From positions 1 to 28,284 of the forward strand of contig SFLN01000011.1 in assembly GCA_004554555.1 (NCBI GenBank): 28,284 nucleotides of DNA, written 5' to 3'. Under the pieces are notes generated by a model. It was not told the DNA's origin, did no database searches, and saw only the letters and a list, made by a program, of their open reading frames with translations. Within the stretch, counting starts at the first letter, position 1, and every line of letters starts with the position of its first letter. The stretch is from [Eubacterium] saphenum (lineage in GTDB: Bacteria > Bacillota > Clostridia > Oscillospirales > Ruminococcaceae). Both the position numbers and the translations under genes were made by a program. Below, piece by piece: positions 14,929 through 22,067 of the stretch.

Positions 14929-16023
14929 ATGAAACTTGGAATGGTCGGTTTGCCGAACGTCGGCAAAAGCACTTTGTTCAACGCGCTGACAAACGCGGGC
15001 GCGCAGTCTGCGAATTACCCGTTCTGCACGATTGAACCGAACGTGGGAATTGTAAGCGTTCCCGACGAGCGCTTGGACAAGCTCGCGGAAATGTATCACC
15101 CGGAAAAATTCACTCCGGCAACGCTGGAGTTTGTCGATATCGCGGGACTTGTAAAAGGCGCGTCAAAGGGCGAGGGACTCGGAAACAAGTTCCTGTCGAA
15201 TATCCGCGAGGTGGACGCGATTGTACACGTTGTGCGCTGCTTTGAGGACGGAAATATCATTCACGTTGACGGTTCAATCGGCGCGGCGCGCGATATCGAA
15301 ACGATAAATCTGGAGCTGATTTTCTCGGATTTGGAGATACTCGACCGCCGTATTGACCGCGCGAAAAAGGCAGTCAAGGGCGACAAATCCCTGCAAAAAG
15401 AGGTTGATTTCTTCGAAAGCCTGAAGGCGCACCTTGAAGAAGGCAAGTCAGCGAGAAGCTATGATTTCTCGGAGGAGGAGCGCGAGATGCTCCACGACAC
15501 GCCGCTTTTGTCGAATAAACCGGTGATTTACGCGGCGAATTTGTCCGAGAGTGATTTCAAGAACGGCGTTGAAAATAACGCGCAGTATAAAGCAGTTCAG
15601 CAAATCGCAGCCGAGGAGCACGCCGAGGTTTTGCCGATTTGCGCGCAGATTGAGGCGGAGATTGCGGATATGCCCGACGAGGACAAGGAGCTGTTTCTCG
15701 CGGATATGAACCTTGAAAGCTCGGGTTTGGCGAGAATTATCAAGACGGGCTACCGCTTGCTGGGGCTGATTTCGTTCCTCACGGCGGGCACACCCGAGGT
15801 AAGAGCTTGGACGATTACGAAAGGCACGAAAGCGCCGCAGGCTGCGGGAAAAATCCACACGGACTTCGAGAAAGGCTTTATCCGCGCGGAAATTGTCGGC
15901 TTTGACGATTTGATGAGCTGCGGGTCGATGGCTGCCGCAAAGGAAAAAGGTCTTGTGCGGCTTGAGGGCAAGGATTATGTTATGCAGGACGGCGATGTGA
16001 CGCTGTTCAGGTTCAATGTGTAA
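14929..16023 (+). CDS. ychF: Redox/ribosome-associated P-loop ATPase YchF
   Basis: Obg-family P-loop protein of 364 residues, the normal YchF size. G1 is GLPNVGKST (residues 7-15), followed by the YchF block NYPFCTIEPNVG and DIAGLVKGASKGEGLGN. The G4 motif is NLSE (NxxE) instead of NKxD, which explains the known preference of YchF for ATP over GTP. The C-terminal TGS domain contains FLTAGTPEVRAWTI and ends in the typical LFRFNV. Known YchF proteins associate with ribosomes and affect stress responses. The start ATG has GTGAGG upstream. The gene ends 10 bases before the NERD gene. Confidence 0.97.
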   Translation: MKLGMVGLPNVGKSTLFNALTNAGAQSANYPFCTIEPNVGIVSVPDERLDKLAEMYHPEKFTPATLEFVDIAGLVKGASKGEGLGNKFLSNIREVDAIVHVVRCFEDGNIIHVDGSIGAARDIETINLELIFSDLEILDRRIDRAKKAVKGDKSLQKEVDFFESLKAHLEEGKSARSYDFSEEEREMLHDTPLLSNKPVIYAANLSESDFKNGVENNAQYKAVQQIAAEEHAEVLPICAQIEAEIADMPDEDKELFLADMNLESSGLARIIKTGYRLLGLISFLTAGTPEVRAWTITKGTKAPQAAGKIHTDFEKGFIRAEIVGFDDLMSCGSMAAAKEKGLVRLEGKDYVMQDGDVTLFRFNV

Positions 16024-16033
16024 GGGGTAAACG

Positions 16034-16774
16034 GTGAATAAAATAATTCGCTGCAAAAACGCAAACAACAAGAAAATTGTAGTTCTTCTGATTTTGCAGG
16101 TGTTTTTCGGGGTTGCGCCGGTGCTGCTGCTGATATCGTTTGTGATGTTCAGAATGTACGACACAAAGCCGCTGGCGATTGTCATAATCGGGCTGATTTT
16201 CGCGTGCAACACGGCTTACATGTTTCTGGCGCGGCGGTATAATATCCTCAACAGCGGCAGGAGCGGCGAGAAAAATTTATACAAAGCGGTGAAAAAGCTC
16301 GAGGGGAACAACATAATTTTCGTCAACCTTCCCATTCGCTATAAACGCGGGCGCTCTGAGGTTGATATGCTGATAATCAGCCCGAAGGGTGTTTTGATAA
16401 TCGAGGTCAAAAACCACTCGGGGACGATTTCGGGCAACTGGAAATCCGAGAAGTGGGTTCAGCACAAATTCTACCGCAACGGGAAGAGCACCTCAGCCGA
16501 GATGGACAACCCCATCAAGCAAATGCGCCGCCAGCGCGACATTGTGAAGAGCATTTTCAATGCGGCGGGCGAGGACGTTTGGGTGGACACGATTTTGTAC
16601 TTCTCGAACCCGAATGTGCGCTTGAAGCTGAATTTACGCGAAAACGACTATGTGTGCCTCGGCACAAAGGAGCTGATGCGCTGCCTTGGCGAGTACAACA
16701 GCGGAAAGTCGCTTTCAAAGGCGCAGATGGAAAAATATGCTAACATTCTCGATGACGCGAGAGCAAATATTTGA
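16034..16774 (+). CDS. Membrane-anchored NERD-domain protein (putative nuclease)
   Basis: Protein of 246 residues with two hydrophobic segments (about residues 15-39 and 46-65) followed by a NERD (nuclease-related) domain. The core SEVDMLII...VLIIEVKNHSG gives Asp111, Glu124 and Lys126, the D-x12-E-x-K pattern of the restriction-endonuclease-like fold. The domain would face the cytoplasm if the two segments form a hairpin. NERD proteins are mostly uncharacterised and a role in DNA processing is inferred. The start is a GTG at 16034 behind AAGGGGTAA, right after ychF, so it is probably co-transcribed. A weak terminator lies at 16906. Confidence 0.85.
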   Translation: MNKIIRCKNANNKKIVVLLILQVFFGVAPVLLLISFVMFRMYDTKPLAIVIIGLIFACNTAYMFLARRYNILNSGRSGEKNLYKAVKKLEGNNIIFVNLPIRYKRGRSEVDMLIISPKGVLIIEVKNHSGTISGNWKSEKWVQHKFYRNGKSTSAEMDNPIKQMRRQRDIVKSIFNAAGEDVWVDTILYFSNPNVRLKLNLRENDYVCLGTKELMRCLGEYNSGKSLSKAQMEKYANILDDARANI

Positions 16775-17059
16775 CAATAGTTTGCCCATAAAATAACATT
16801 TTTTCCCTTTACATTTTGTTAAATTATCGGGTTATTTTTCAACATTTTCCACGTTAAAAGCTGTTTAAAGCGCGTGGAAAACCCGAAAATTTCAAACTTT
16901 TCACCATTGTTTTCAACAATTTTTTTGGAAAAGTCAAGCTTTTGGCATTAAAAACAGGCTTTTTCGGTTGAAAATTCTGTTGATAATGTGAAAACAATAC
17001 CCAAAAAGGTGAACTGAATATTTCGCGGAAATTGAGTTATAGAGAACTTGTTTTCGTCC
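16775..17059. other. AT-rich intergenic region with DnaA-box-like nonamers and hairpins
   Basis: No gene is visible here. Nonamers similar to the DnaA box TTATNCACA occur as two adjacent pairs facing each other. On the plus strand TTTTCAACA (16836-16844) abuts TTTTCCACG (16845-16853). On the minus strand GTTTTCACA (16995-16987) abuts TTATCAACA (16986-16978). A further TTTTCAACA lies at 16910-16918. Each has one or two mismatches. A stem TTTTCCACG / CGTGGAAAA (16845-16853 with 16873-16881) encloses an inner TTAAA/TTTAA hairpin. A DnaA-binding or regulatory role is only an inference. Confidence 0.35.
16906..16926 (+). terminator. Weak terminator after the NERD gene
   Basis: ATTGTT and AACAAT form a 6-bp stem with a TTC loop, followed by six T residues. 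The stem is AT-rich and therefore weak. It is 130 bases after the NERD stop codon. Confidence 0.4.
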
Positions 17060-17097
17060 AAAAAATATCGCCCCTAGTATCTTCTAGGGGCGATATT
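17060..17097 (-). terminator. Strong terminator of the minus-strand GGDEF/EAL operon
   Basis: A perfect 14-bp stem (AATATCGCCCCTAG and its reverse complement, 17064-17077 and 17084-17097) has a six-base loop. Read on the minus strand it is followed by a run of six T residues (17065 to 17060). It begins 18 bases after the stop codon of the gene at 17116. Confidence 0.88.
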
Positions 17098-17115
17098 CGT
17101 TAGCGGTGAGAAAAT

Positions 17116-20100
17116 TTATTGCGTGTTTGCAAGGCTGGGAGTTTGGTTTTTGAGGATTTCCTCAAACTGCTCACAGCACATCGGCTTGTAGTAGAAGAAG
17201 CCCTGAATCATATCGCAGCCGAGCTCCTTGAGGAAGTCAACCTGCGTTTGGGTTTCGACGCCCTCGGAAACGGTTTCGAGGTTAAGGCTCTTCGCGAGCG
17301 TGACAACCGAGGTGATAACCTTGCGGTTTTTCTCGGTGAGGTCGTTTTTGAGGAAGAACCCGCCGTCGATTTTCAGCGTGTCGAACGGCAGCATTGTTAT
17401 CAAATTCAAGCTCGAGTAGCCCGAGCCGAAATCGTCCACGGAAATGCGATAGCCGCGCTCCTTGAACCAAGTCACCGTTTCAATCAGCTTTTCGATGTGG
17501 TCGGTGAGCAGGCTCTCGGTGATTTCAAGCTCGATGTACTTGTGAGGAACACCGATGCTGTCAATCAGCGCGTTCAGCTTCTCGCAGAACGTATCATCGC
17601 CGAGGTGGTGACGGCTGACGTTGAGTGAAATCAGCGGCACATCGATGCCAATCCTCAGCCAGCGTCTGATATCGGCGATTGAACGGCGGTAAACCGCGAA
17701 ATCCATATCGGTGATGAAGCCGTTTTCCTCGAAAATCGGCACGAACTTTGACGGTGAAATAACCTCGCCGTCCGGTCTAATCCAACGCGCAAGCGCTTCC
17801 GCTCCGACAACCTTTCCGGTTTCGATGCTGATTTTCGGCTGATAGAACACCTGGAACTCGTTGTTTTCGAGCGCCGTGAACATATTTGCTTCGATATAGC
17901 GGCGTTCCTTGATTTTCTCGCGGAGCGCCTCGTCGAAGAACGCGATGAGATTTTCGTGATAATAAGCGCGGTCGCGGATTGTTTTCTGCGCACTGATTGC
18001 GCGGTCAACGCCGCCCATAACGCCGACGGTGTCGCTGTCCATATCGTAAGCGCCCGCAACCAAATAAATCGTAAGCCTCAGCTTTCGCAGAACTTGTTTT
18101 TGAATGTTCTGCATAATGAGCGTGAGCCTATCGGTGAACTCCTCGGCGCTGTCGTTTGTGAGCAGCATAAAGAACCGCGAACCCTCGGAGCGGCACAAAA
18201 GCTCGCCCGCGCTGACCGATTCCTTTAAAATCTCGGAAACGGCGATGAGGATTGAGTTTCCTGTTTCGTAGCCTTTTTCCTCGTTTAAACGGCGGAAATC
18301 GGCGATATTGATGACGGTGACGAAGCGGTGAACTCCCTTTTCCTCGGACGTAACCCGCAGTGCTTCCGCGGAAAAGACGTTAAAGGTCATAAGTCCCGTC
18401 AAGGTATCGGACATATTGACTTTTCCGAGGCAGTCGGTGATATCGGTTGAGCTTATGTGATAGCGCGGCTCACCGTTTGTGTTGGTATCGATAGAAGCGG
18501 CTATATCAAGCCAGCGGCGCTCTTCGGGAACGTACTGCGCGGAGGACGCGAAAAGCTCACCCTTATCGAGCTTTTTCACGGGGCAGTTATCGCAGGGCTT
18601 GTCGCGCCCGTAGATTTTCTTGTAACAGATATCGCCCGGCTCCAAACCGTAGTGCTCGTGAGCGGCGTCCTGAACCAGCTCAACCCTGTATTCGCCCGGC
18701 ACAATTGAGAAGCCCTCGATTCGGTGGTCGTTGATAATCGTGCGCTGAAGGCGCTTTGACGCCAATTCGTTTGTGTTGTTTCGGTACTCGCCGTACATTT
18801 TGGTGAGCGCGTTTTCGAGTGCGTCGATAATCTGAATATCCTGCGCGTTCAGCTCAAAGCTGCTGTTGAAGATAACCGCGAAGAACTCGCAGACAAGTCC
18901 CTCGTACTTGATTGCGCGGCACTCGGCGCAGATTGCTCCGTTCACCAGCGCAACACCGTTGATTTTCTCGCCGCCGCTGTGAATGCGCAGCTTGGGCTTG
19001 TTGAACAAAAGCGATTTCATATCGCTTTCCGAGAGGTCGATTTTGAGCATCGGACAGGATTCAAGCGGATTTCCGGTTGCGTTGTAGGTGAGGTTGCGGA
19101 AGAATCTGCCGTTATCGTCGCTGTACACGAAGATATTTGAAGCGCCGAGAAGCTCGCCTGCCGTCTTGAACGCTTCTTTCATATAGAGCATTCTGTCCTT
19201 CTCGCTTTTGCTGCAAAACGCCTGCAAAACGAGCGCGTAGACCTTTGAAGAGCCGCTCACGTTGCTGTACAAATCGGGCGCGGAGCTAACCTCCGAGAGG
19301 TGCTGATAAGCGCTCATAGACATCGCGGGCGAGTAGCTCATATAGCACCTGCCGCCGCTTCTGCGCGCCTCGCCGAGAGCGGACATTGCCTCAGCGTAAA
19401 CGTCCTCGAGAAGCCGCGCGTTCTTGAAAGTGGACAAGCCGACGCTGACGGTGCAGGTGTTTCCGTCGAAGATATAGTTTTTGACGCTAACTATTACACG
19501 CTTTGCGAGGTTGTCCAAGAACGACTGTTCCTCAAAAGTCGAGAATATCAAAAATTCACCGTCGCGAACTCTTGCGATAAAGCAGTCGCGCTCGCAGACG
19601 CTTATACCCAAAAGGATTTTGGCAACGGTTTTCTGGAGATAATCCGTATACTCCGAGCCGGATTTTGCCAAAATACCGCGAAAATCGTCGATACCAACTG
19701 CAAGCAGTCCTGCGCTTGAATAGCGGTTTGCGCCCTTGCGTTTTTCCTCGATAAGCTCGCGGAAAGCGTTGAGGTTGTACGCCTCGGTGAGCGTGTCGAG
19801 CTTTTCGGAGCGCTGTTCTGCGGCGGATTCCTCGCCGGTGATATCAAGCACTCTGCCGATATATTTTATTGGCAGCCCGTTTTCATCGCGAACCAGTTTT
19901 CCCTCAAATTTTATGCGAACGGTATCGCTTTCCTCGTTAACCACGCGAATTTCGCAGGAAACCTTGTCCTCGCCGTGTTCCATCGCGGAGCAGAAGCTGC
20001 TGAACCCGGGCAAGTCCTCCGAGAAAACGCCGCCGTTGCTGATGACGGTATCTCTGAAATGAGAAATAGGGTCGTTTGTGCCGTTGATTTTGCCGAACAG

Positions 20101-20247
20101 GGGTTTGTACTGAAAGAACAAATCGTCGGCAATGTGATATTCCCAAAGACCGAAGCGGGAATACTCCGAAAGAATGGAGGTTTTGACTTTTTCCTCCGAA
20201 AGGGCGCGCTTCAGGCGCTCGATTTCGAGTTCTTTATCTTCGGACAT
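17116..20247 (-). CDS. Multidomain cytoplasmic PAS/GAF/GGDEF/EAL protein (likely c-di-GMP phosphodiesterase)
   Basis: Protein of 1043 residues with no membrane segment. Approximate order: short coil (1-25), PAS (26-140), degenerate GGDEF (145-310; the motif reads RDGEF), GAF-like (340-485), PAS with a CYKKIYGRDKPCDNCP block (500-600), a second degenerate GGDEF (605-765; SEGSR in place of GGDEF) and EAL (785-1035). The EAL domain keeps EALARW, LNVS, ELEITES, DDFGSGYSS, LKID and SEGVET, so the catalytic and metal ligands appear present. It should cleave c-di-GMP to pGpG, with the GGDEF domains as inactive or regulatory modules. I chose the ATG at 20247 behind GGGAGG; the GTG at 20256 overlaps that site. 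It lies 39 bases after the neighbouring EAL gene, in one operon. Confidence 0.9.
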   Translation of the reverse strand: MSEDKELEIERLKRALSEEKVKTSILSEYSRFGLWEYHIADDLFFQYKPLFGKINGTNDPISHFRDTVISNGGVFSEDLPGFSSFCSAMEHGEDKVSCEIRVVNEESDTVRIKFEGKLVRDENGLPIKYIGRVLDITGEESAAEQRSEKLDTLTEAYNLNAFRELIEEKRKGANRYSSAGLLAVGIDDFRGILAKSGSEYTDYLQKTVAKILLGISVCERDCFIARVRDGEFLIFSTFEEQSFLDNLAKRVIVSVKNYIFDGNTCTVSVGLSTFKNARLLEDVYAEAMSALGEARRSGGRCYMSYSPAMSMSAYQHLSEVSSAPDLYSNVSGSSKVYALVLQAFCSKSEKDRMLYMKEAFKTAGELLGASNIFVYSDDNGRFFRNLTYNATGNPLESCPMLKIDLSESDMKSLLFNKPKLRIHSGGEKINGVALVNGAICAECRAIKYEGLVCEFFAVIFNSSFELNAQDIQIIDALENALTKMYGEYRNNTNELASKRLQRTIINDHRIEGFSIVPGEYRVELVQDAAHEHYGLEPGDICYKKIYGRDKPCDNCPVKKLDKGELFASSAQYVPEERRWLDIAASIDTNTNGEPRYHISSTDITDCLGKVNMSDTLTGLMTFNVFSAEALRVTSEEKGVHRFVTVINIADFRRLNEEKGYETGNSILIAVSEILKESVSAGELLCRSEGSRFFMLLTNDSAEEFTDRLTLIMQNIQKQVLRKLRLTIYLVAGAYDMDSDTVGVMGGVDRAISAQKTIRDRAYYHENLIAFFDEALREKIKERRYIEANMFTALENNEFQVFYQPKISIETGKVVGAEALARWIRPDGEVISPSKFVPIFEENGFITDMDFAVYRRSIADIRRWLRIGIDVPLISLNVSRHHLGDDTFCEKLNALIDSIGVPHKYIELEITESLLTDHIEKLIETVTWFKERGYRISVDDFGSGYSSLNLITMLPFDTLKIDGGFFLKNDLTEKNRKVITSVVTLAKSLNLETVSEGVETQTQVDFLKELGCDMIQGFFYYKPMCCEQFEEILKNQTPSLANTQ

Positions 20248-20286
20248 AAATATCACCTCCCAAATTCAGCTGACGCAATTTCAGCC

Positions 20287-21717
20287 TTAATTCTGTTTTT
20301 CCCACATTTCGTCAAATTCTCTGAGCTTCATCGGCTTCGAGAAGTAGTAGCCCTGAACCATATTGCAGTCGATTTCCTTTAAGAAATCGATTTGGTCCTG
20401 CGTTTCGACGCCCTCGGAAATTACGTTCATTTCGAGGTTTTTCGCCATATCGACAACCGATGAGATAACGGCGCGTCCCTTTTTGGAGTTGACGGTTCCG
20501 TTGAAGAACTCGCGGTCGATTTTGAGCACGTCCGCAGGGATATCCTTGAGCAAATTCAGCGAGGAGTAGCCCGAACCGAAGTCGTCAATCGACAGCTTAA
20601 AGCCAATTTCGTGGAGCTTTTGCATAATTGCAATCATACGGTCTGCGTCCTCTGTGAAAACGCTCTCGGTAAGCTCCAGCTCGATGTATTCATAAGGAAT
20701 TTCGTATTTATCGACAATTTCGCGCAGCCGCCAGATATAGTCATCGTCGTTTATGTGCAGGCGCGACTGGTTGACGGAGATAACGATGGGCTTTTTGCCG
20801 TTGTCAATCCAGCGGCGGAGCATTTTGCAGACCTCTTCGAGAATGAAGAAATCCAGCTCCACGACAAACCCGTTTTTCTCGGCAAGCGGGATAAAGTCGC
20901 CGGGGCAGACGAACCCAAACTCCTTGCTGTTCCAGCGGATAAGCGCCTCTGCGCCGACAATCTCGCGGGAATTTGTGCCGTATTTCGGCTGAAGGTAGCA
21001 CTCAAACTCGCGGTTTTCGAGAGCCTGCGGCATTGCGTTTTCAAAGTCCTTCTCACGCAGTGAAATCTCGCGGATTTTCCCATCGTAGAAAGCAACATCG
21101 CTGTTGTGCTTGTTTTTGATGGACTTTTTCGCGAGCTTGCAGCGGTCAACAGCCATCGTGAAATCAACCGCGTCGTATTTACCGCGGCACTGTCCCAAGC
21201 GGCAGACGCCCGCGCTGAAATTCACGGGATATTTTATAAAGAAAGAATTGCGTCGGTCAAACTCCGTGAAAATCTCGTGCAGACGGGTTTCAATCTCGTT
21301 ATCGGGCGCGTTTTTGATGAGGCAGGCAAAGTTGTCCTCGGAAATGCGCGCGAAAAGCTCCTCCTTATCGAGGCAGTCACAGAGCGTTTTGTGGACACGC
21401 GCAAGGATACGGTCGCCCTCATCGTAGCCAAGACGGTCGTTTATGTACTTGAACTTGTCGATGTCAAGCACCACCATCGCCAGCTTTTCGGGCGGGATTT
21501 TCTTGACAGTTTTCTCGCAGTCACGGAAAAACCTGTTTTTGGTTTTTCCGCCGGTGAGTTGATCGGTGTCGCGGAAACGGCGGTTCTTTATCGTGAAAAT
21601 TATGATAATTCCAATCAGAAGAACCGCGAAAACTCCTCCCGCAGCAATCCAGATATATGCGCTTTCGGCGGAAAACAACGCGAAAACCGCGCCCTCCGAC
21701 GATAATACCAAATTCAT
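20287..21717 (-). CDS. Membrane-anchored GGDEF–EAL protein (likely c-di-GMP phosphodiesterase)
   Basis: Protein of 476 residues. One N-terminal membrane segment (about 20-42) precedes a GGDEF domain (48-210) whose signature is degenerate (SEDNF). The EAL domain (225-470) has EALIRW, SVNQS, ELELTES, DDFGSGYSS, LKIDREFF and SEGVETQ, the full set expected for phosphodiesterase activity. Its EAL half closely resembles that of the downstream gene (for example the shared VQGYYFSKPM / IQGFFYYKPM ends), which suggests paralogy. I chose the ATG at 21717, ten bases after GGGAGG; a longer frame from 21747 has no ribosome site. A near-consensus promoter lies at 21841-21869, and the ~115-base leader contains a palindromic element. 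Confidence 0.92.
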   Translation of the reverse strand: MNLVLSSEGAVFALFSAESAYIWIAAGGVFAVLLIGIIIIFTIKNRRFRDTDQLTGGKTKNRFFRDCEKTVKKIPPEKLAMVVLDIDKFKYINDRLGYDEGDRILARVHKTLCDCLDKEELFARISEDNFACLIKNAPDNEIETRLHEIFTEFDRRNSFFIKYPVNFSAGVCRLGQCRGKYDAVDFTMAVDRCKLAKKSIKNKHNSDVAFYDGKIREISLREKDFENAMPQALENREFECYLQPKYGTNSREIVGAEALIRWNSKEFGFVCPGDFIPLAEKNGFVVELDFFILEEVCKMLRRWIDNGKKPIVISVNQSRLHINDDDYIWRLREIVDKYEIPYEYIELELTESVFTEDADRMIAIMQKLHEIGFKLSIDDFGSGYSSLNLLKDIPADVLKIDREFFNGTVNSKKGRAVISSVVDMAKNLEMNVISEGVETQDQIDFLKEIDCNMVQGYYFSKPMKLREFDEMWEKQN

Positions 21718-21741
21718 TATATATAATCCTCCCGAGACCGA

Positions 21742-21812
21742 GGTCAACGCCTAATATTTCCGTACGATTGCTTGCTCGCGTAAATCGCACGAAAAAATTA
21801 TGCGGTGTTGCC
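21742..21812. repeat. Short palindromic element, copy 3, in the leader of the GGDEF–EAL operon
   Basis: Plus-strand ends GGTCAACGCC (21742-21751) and CGGTGTTGCC (21803-21812) are imperfectly complementary. Inside, CGTACGATT (21761-21769) pairs with AATCGCACG (21783-21791) as a 9-bp stem with one G-U pair. The terminal CGGTGTTGCC is identical to that of the element at 13541-13598. Within the minus-strand transcript it forms part of the 5' leader. It does not fit the GEMM c-di-GMP riboswitch, as the conserved GACGCAAAGCC-type segment is absent. Confidence 0.5.
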
Positions 21813-21840
21813 CTAGTAAGTCATCATACTACATAATACA

Positions 21841-21869
21841 ATTATACCAAATTATGTAAACGGTTTCAA
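21841..21869 (-). promoter_or_regulatory. Promoter of the GGDEF/EAL operon
   Basis: On the minus strand, TTGAAA (21869-21864), a 17-base spacer and a perfect TATAAT (21846-21841) form a near-consensus vegetative promoter. It lies about 125 bases upstream of the start codon. Confidence 0.8.
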
Positions 21870-21984
21870 GCCCTTTTTAGCTTTTTTTCAAATTTCCGCG
21901 TTATTTCGCGAAAAATTTGTTAGTATTTCACAATAGTTAAGCTAGATAATTGTCACAAGTTGCTATTTAATTTTTCACATTAAC

Positions 21985-22013
21985 TTGACAAAAAGCAACA
22001 AATGTGGTAAAAT
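21985..22013 (+). promoter_or_regulatory. Promoter of the amylase gene
   Basis: A perfect -35 TTGACA (21985-21990), a 17-base spacer and TAAAAT (22008-22013) lie 54 bases before the amylase ATG. It diverges from the promoter at 21841-21869. The 350-base gap between the two genes (21718-22067) holds these promoters, the palindromic element, and an imperfect hairpin at 21890-21918. Confidence 0.82.
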
Positions 22014-22023
22014 AAGTTGGAGT

Positions 22024-22041
22024 TTAGACTCAATTAGACTC
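22024..22041 (+). promoter_or_regulatory. Direct repeat TTAGACTC, candidate operator for the amylase gene
   Basis: TTAGACTC occurs at 22024-22031 and again at 22034-22041, exactly 10 bases (one helical turn) apart, starting about where transcription should begin. GAGT just before the first copy also makes an imperfect palindrome (GAGTTTAGACTC). The placement fits a repressor site. The regulator is unknown. Confidence 0.4.
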
Positions 22042-22067
22042 TAATATATAATAATGAGGTATAAAAA

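Noticed and set aside
16775..17059. Replication origin oriC
   Set aside because: The DnaA-box-like words have one or two mismatches, and dnaA and dnaN are not next to it; the origin is more likely on the gyrA side outside the window.
21742..21812. GEMM (c-di-GMP-I) riboswitch before the GGDEF–EAL gene
   Set aside because: GGGCAACACC superficially recalls GGGCAAACC, but the conserved GACGCAAAGCC-type segment and tetraloop-receptor layout are missing, and a similar element sits beside unrelated genes.
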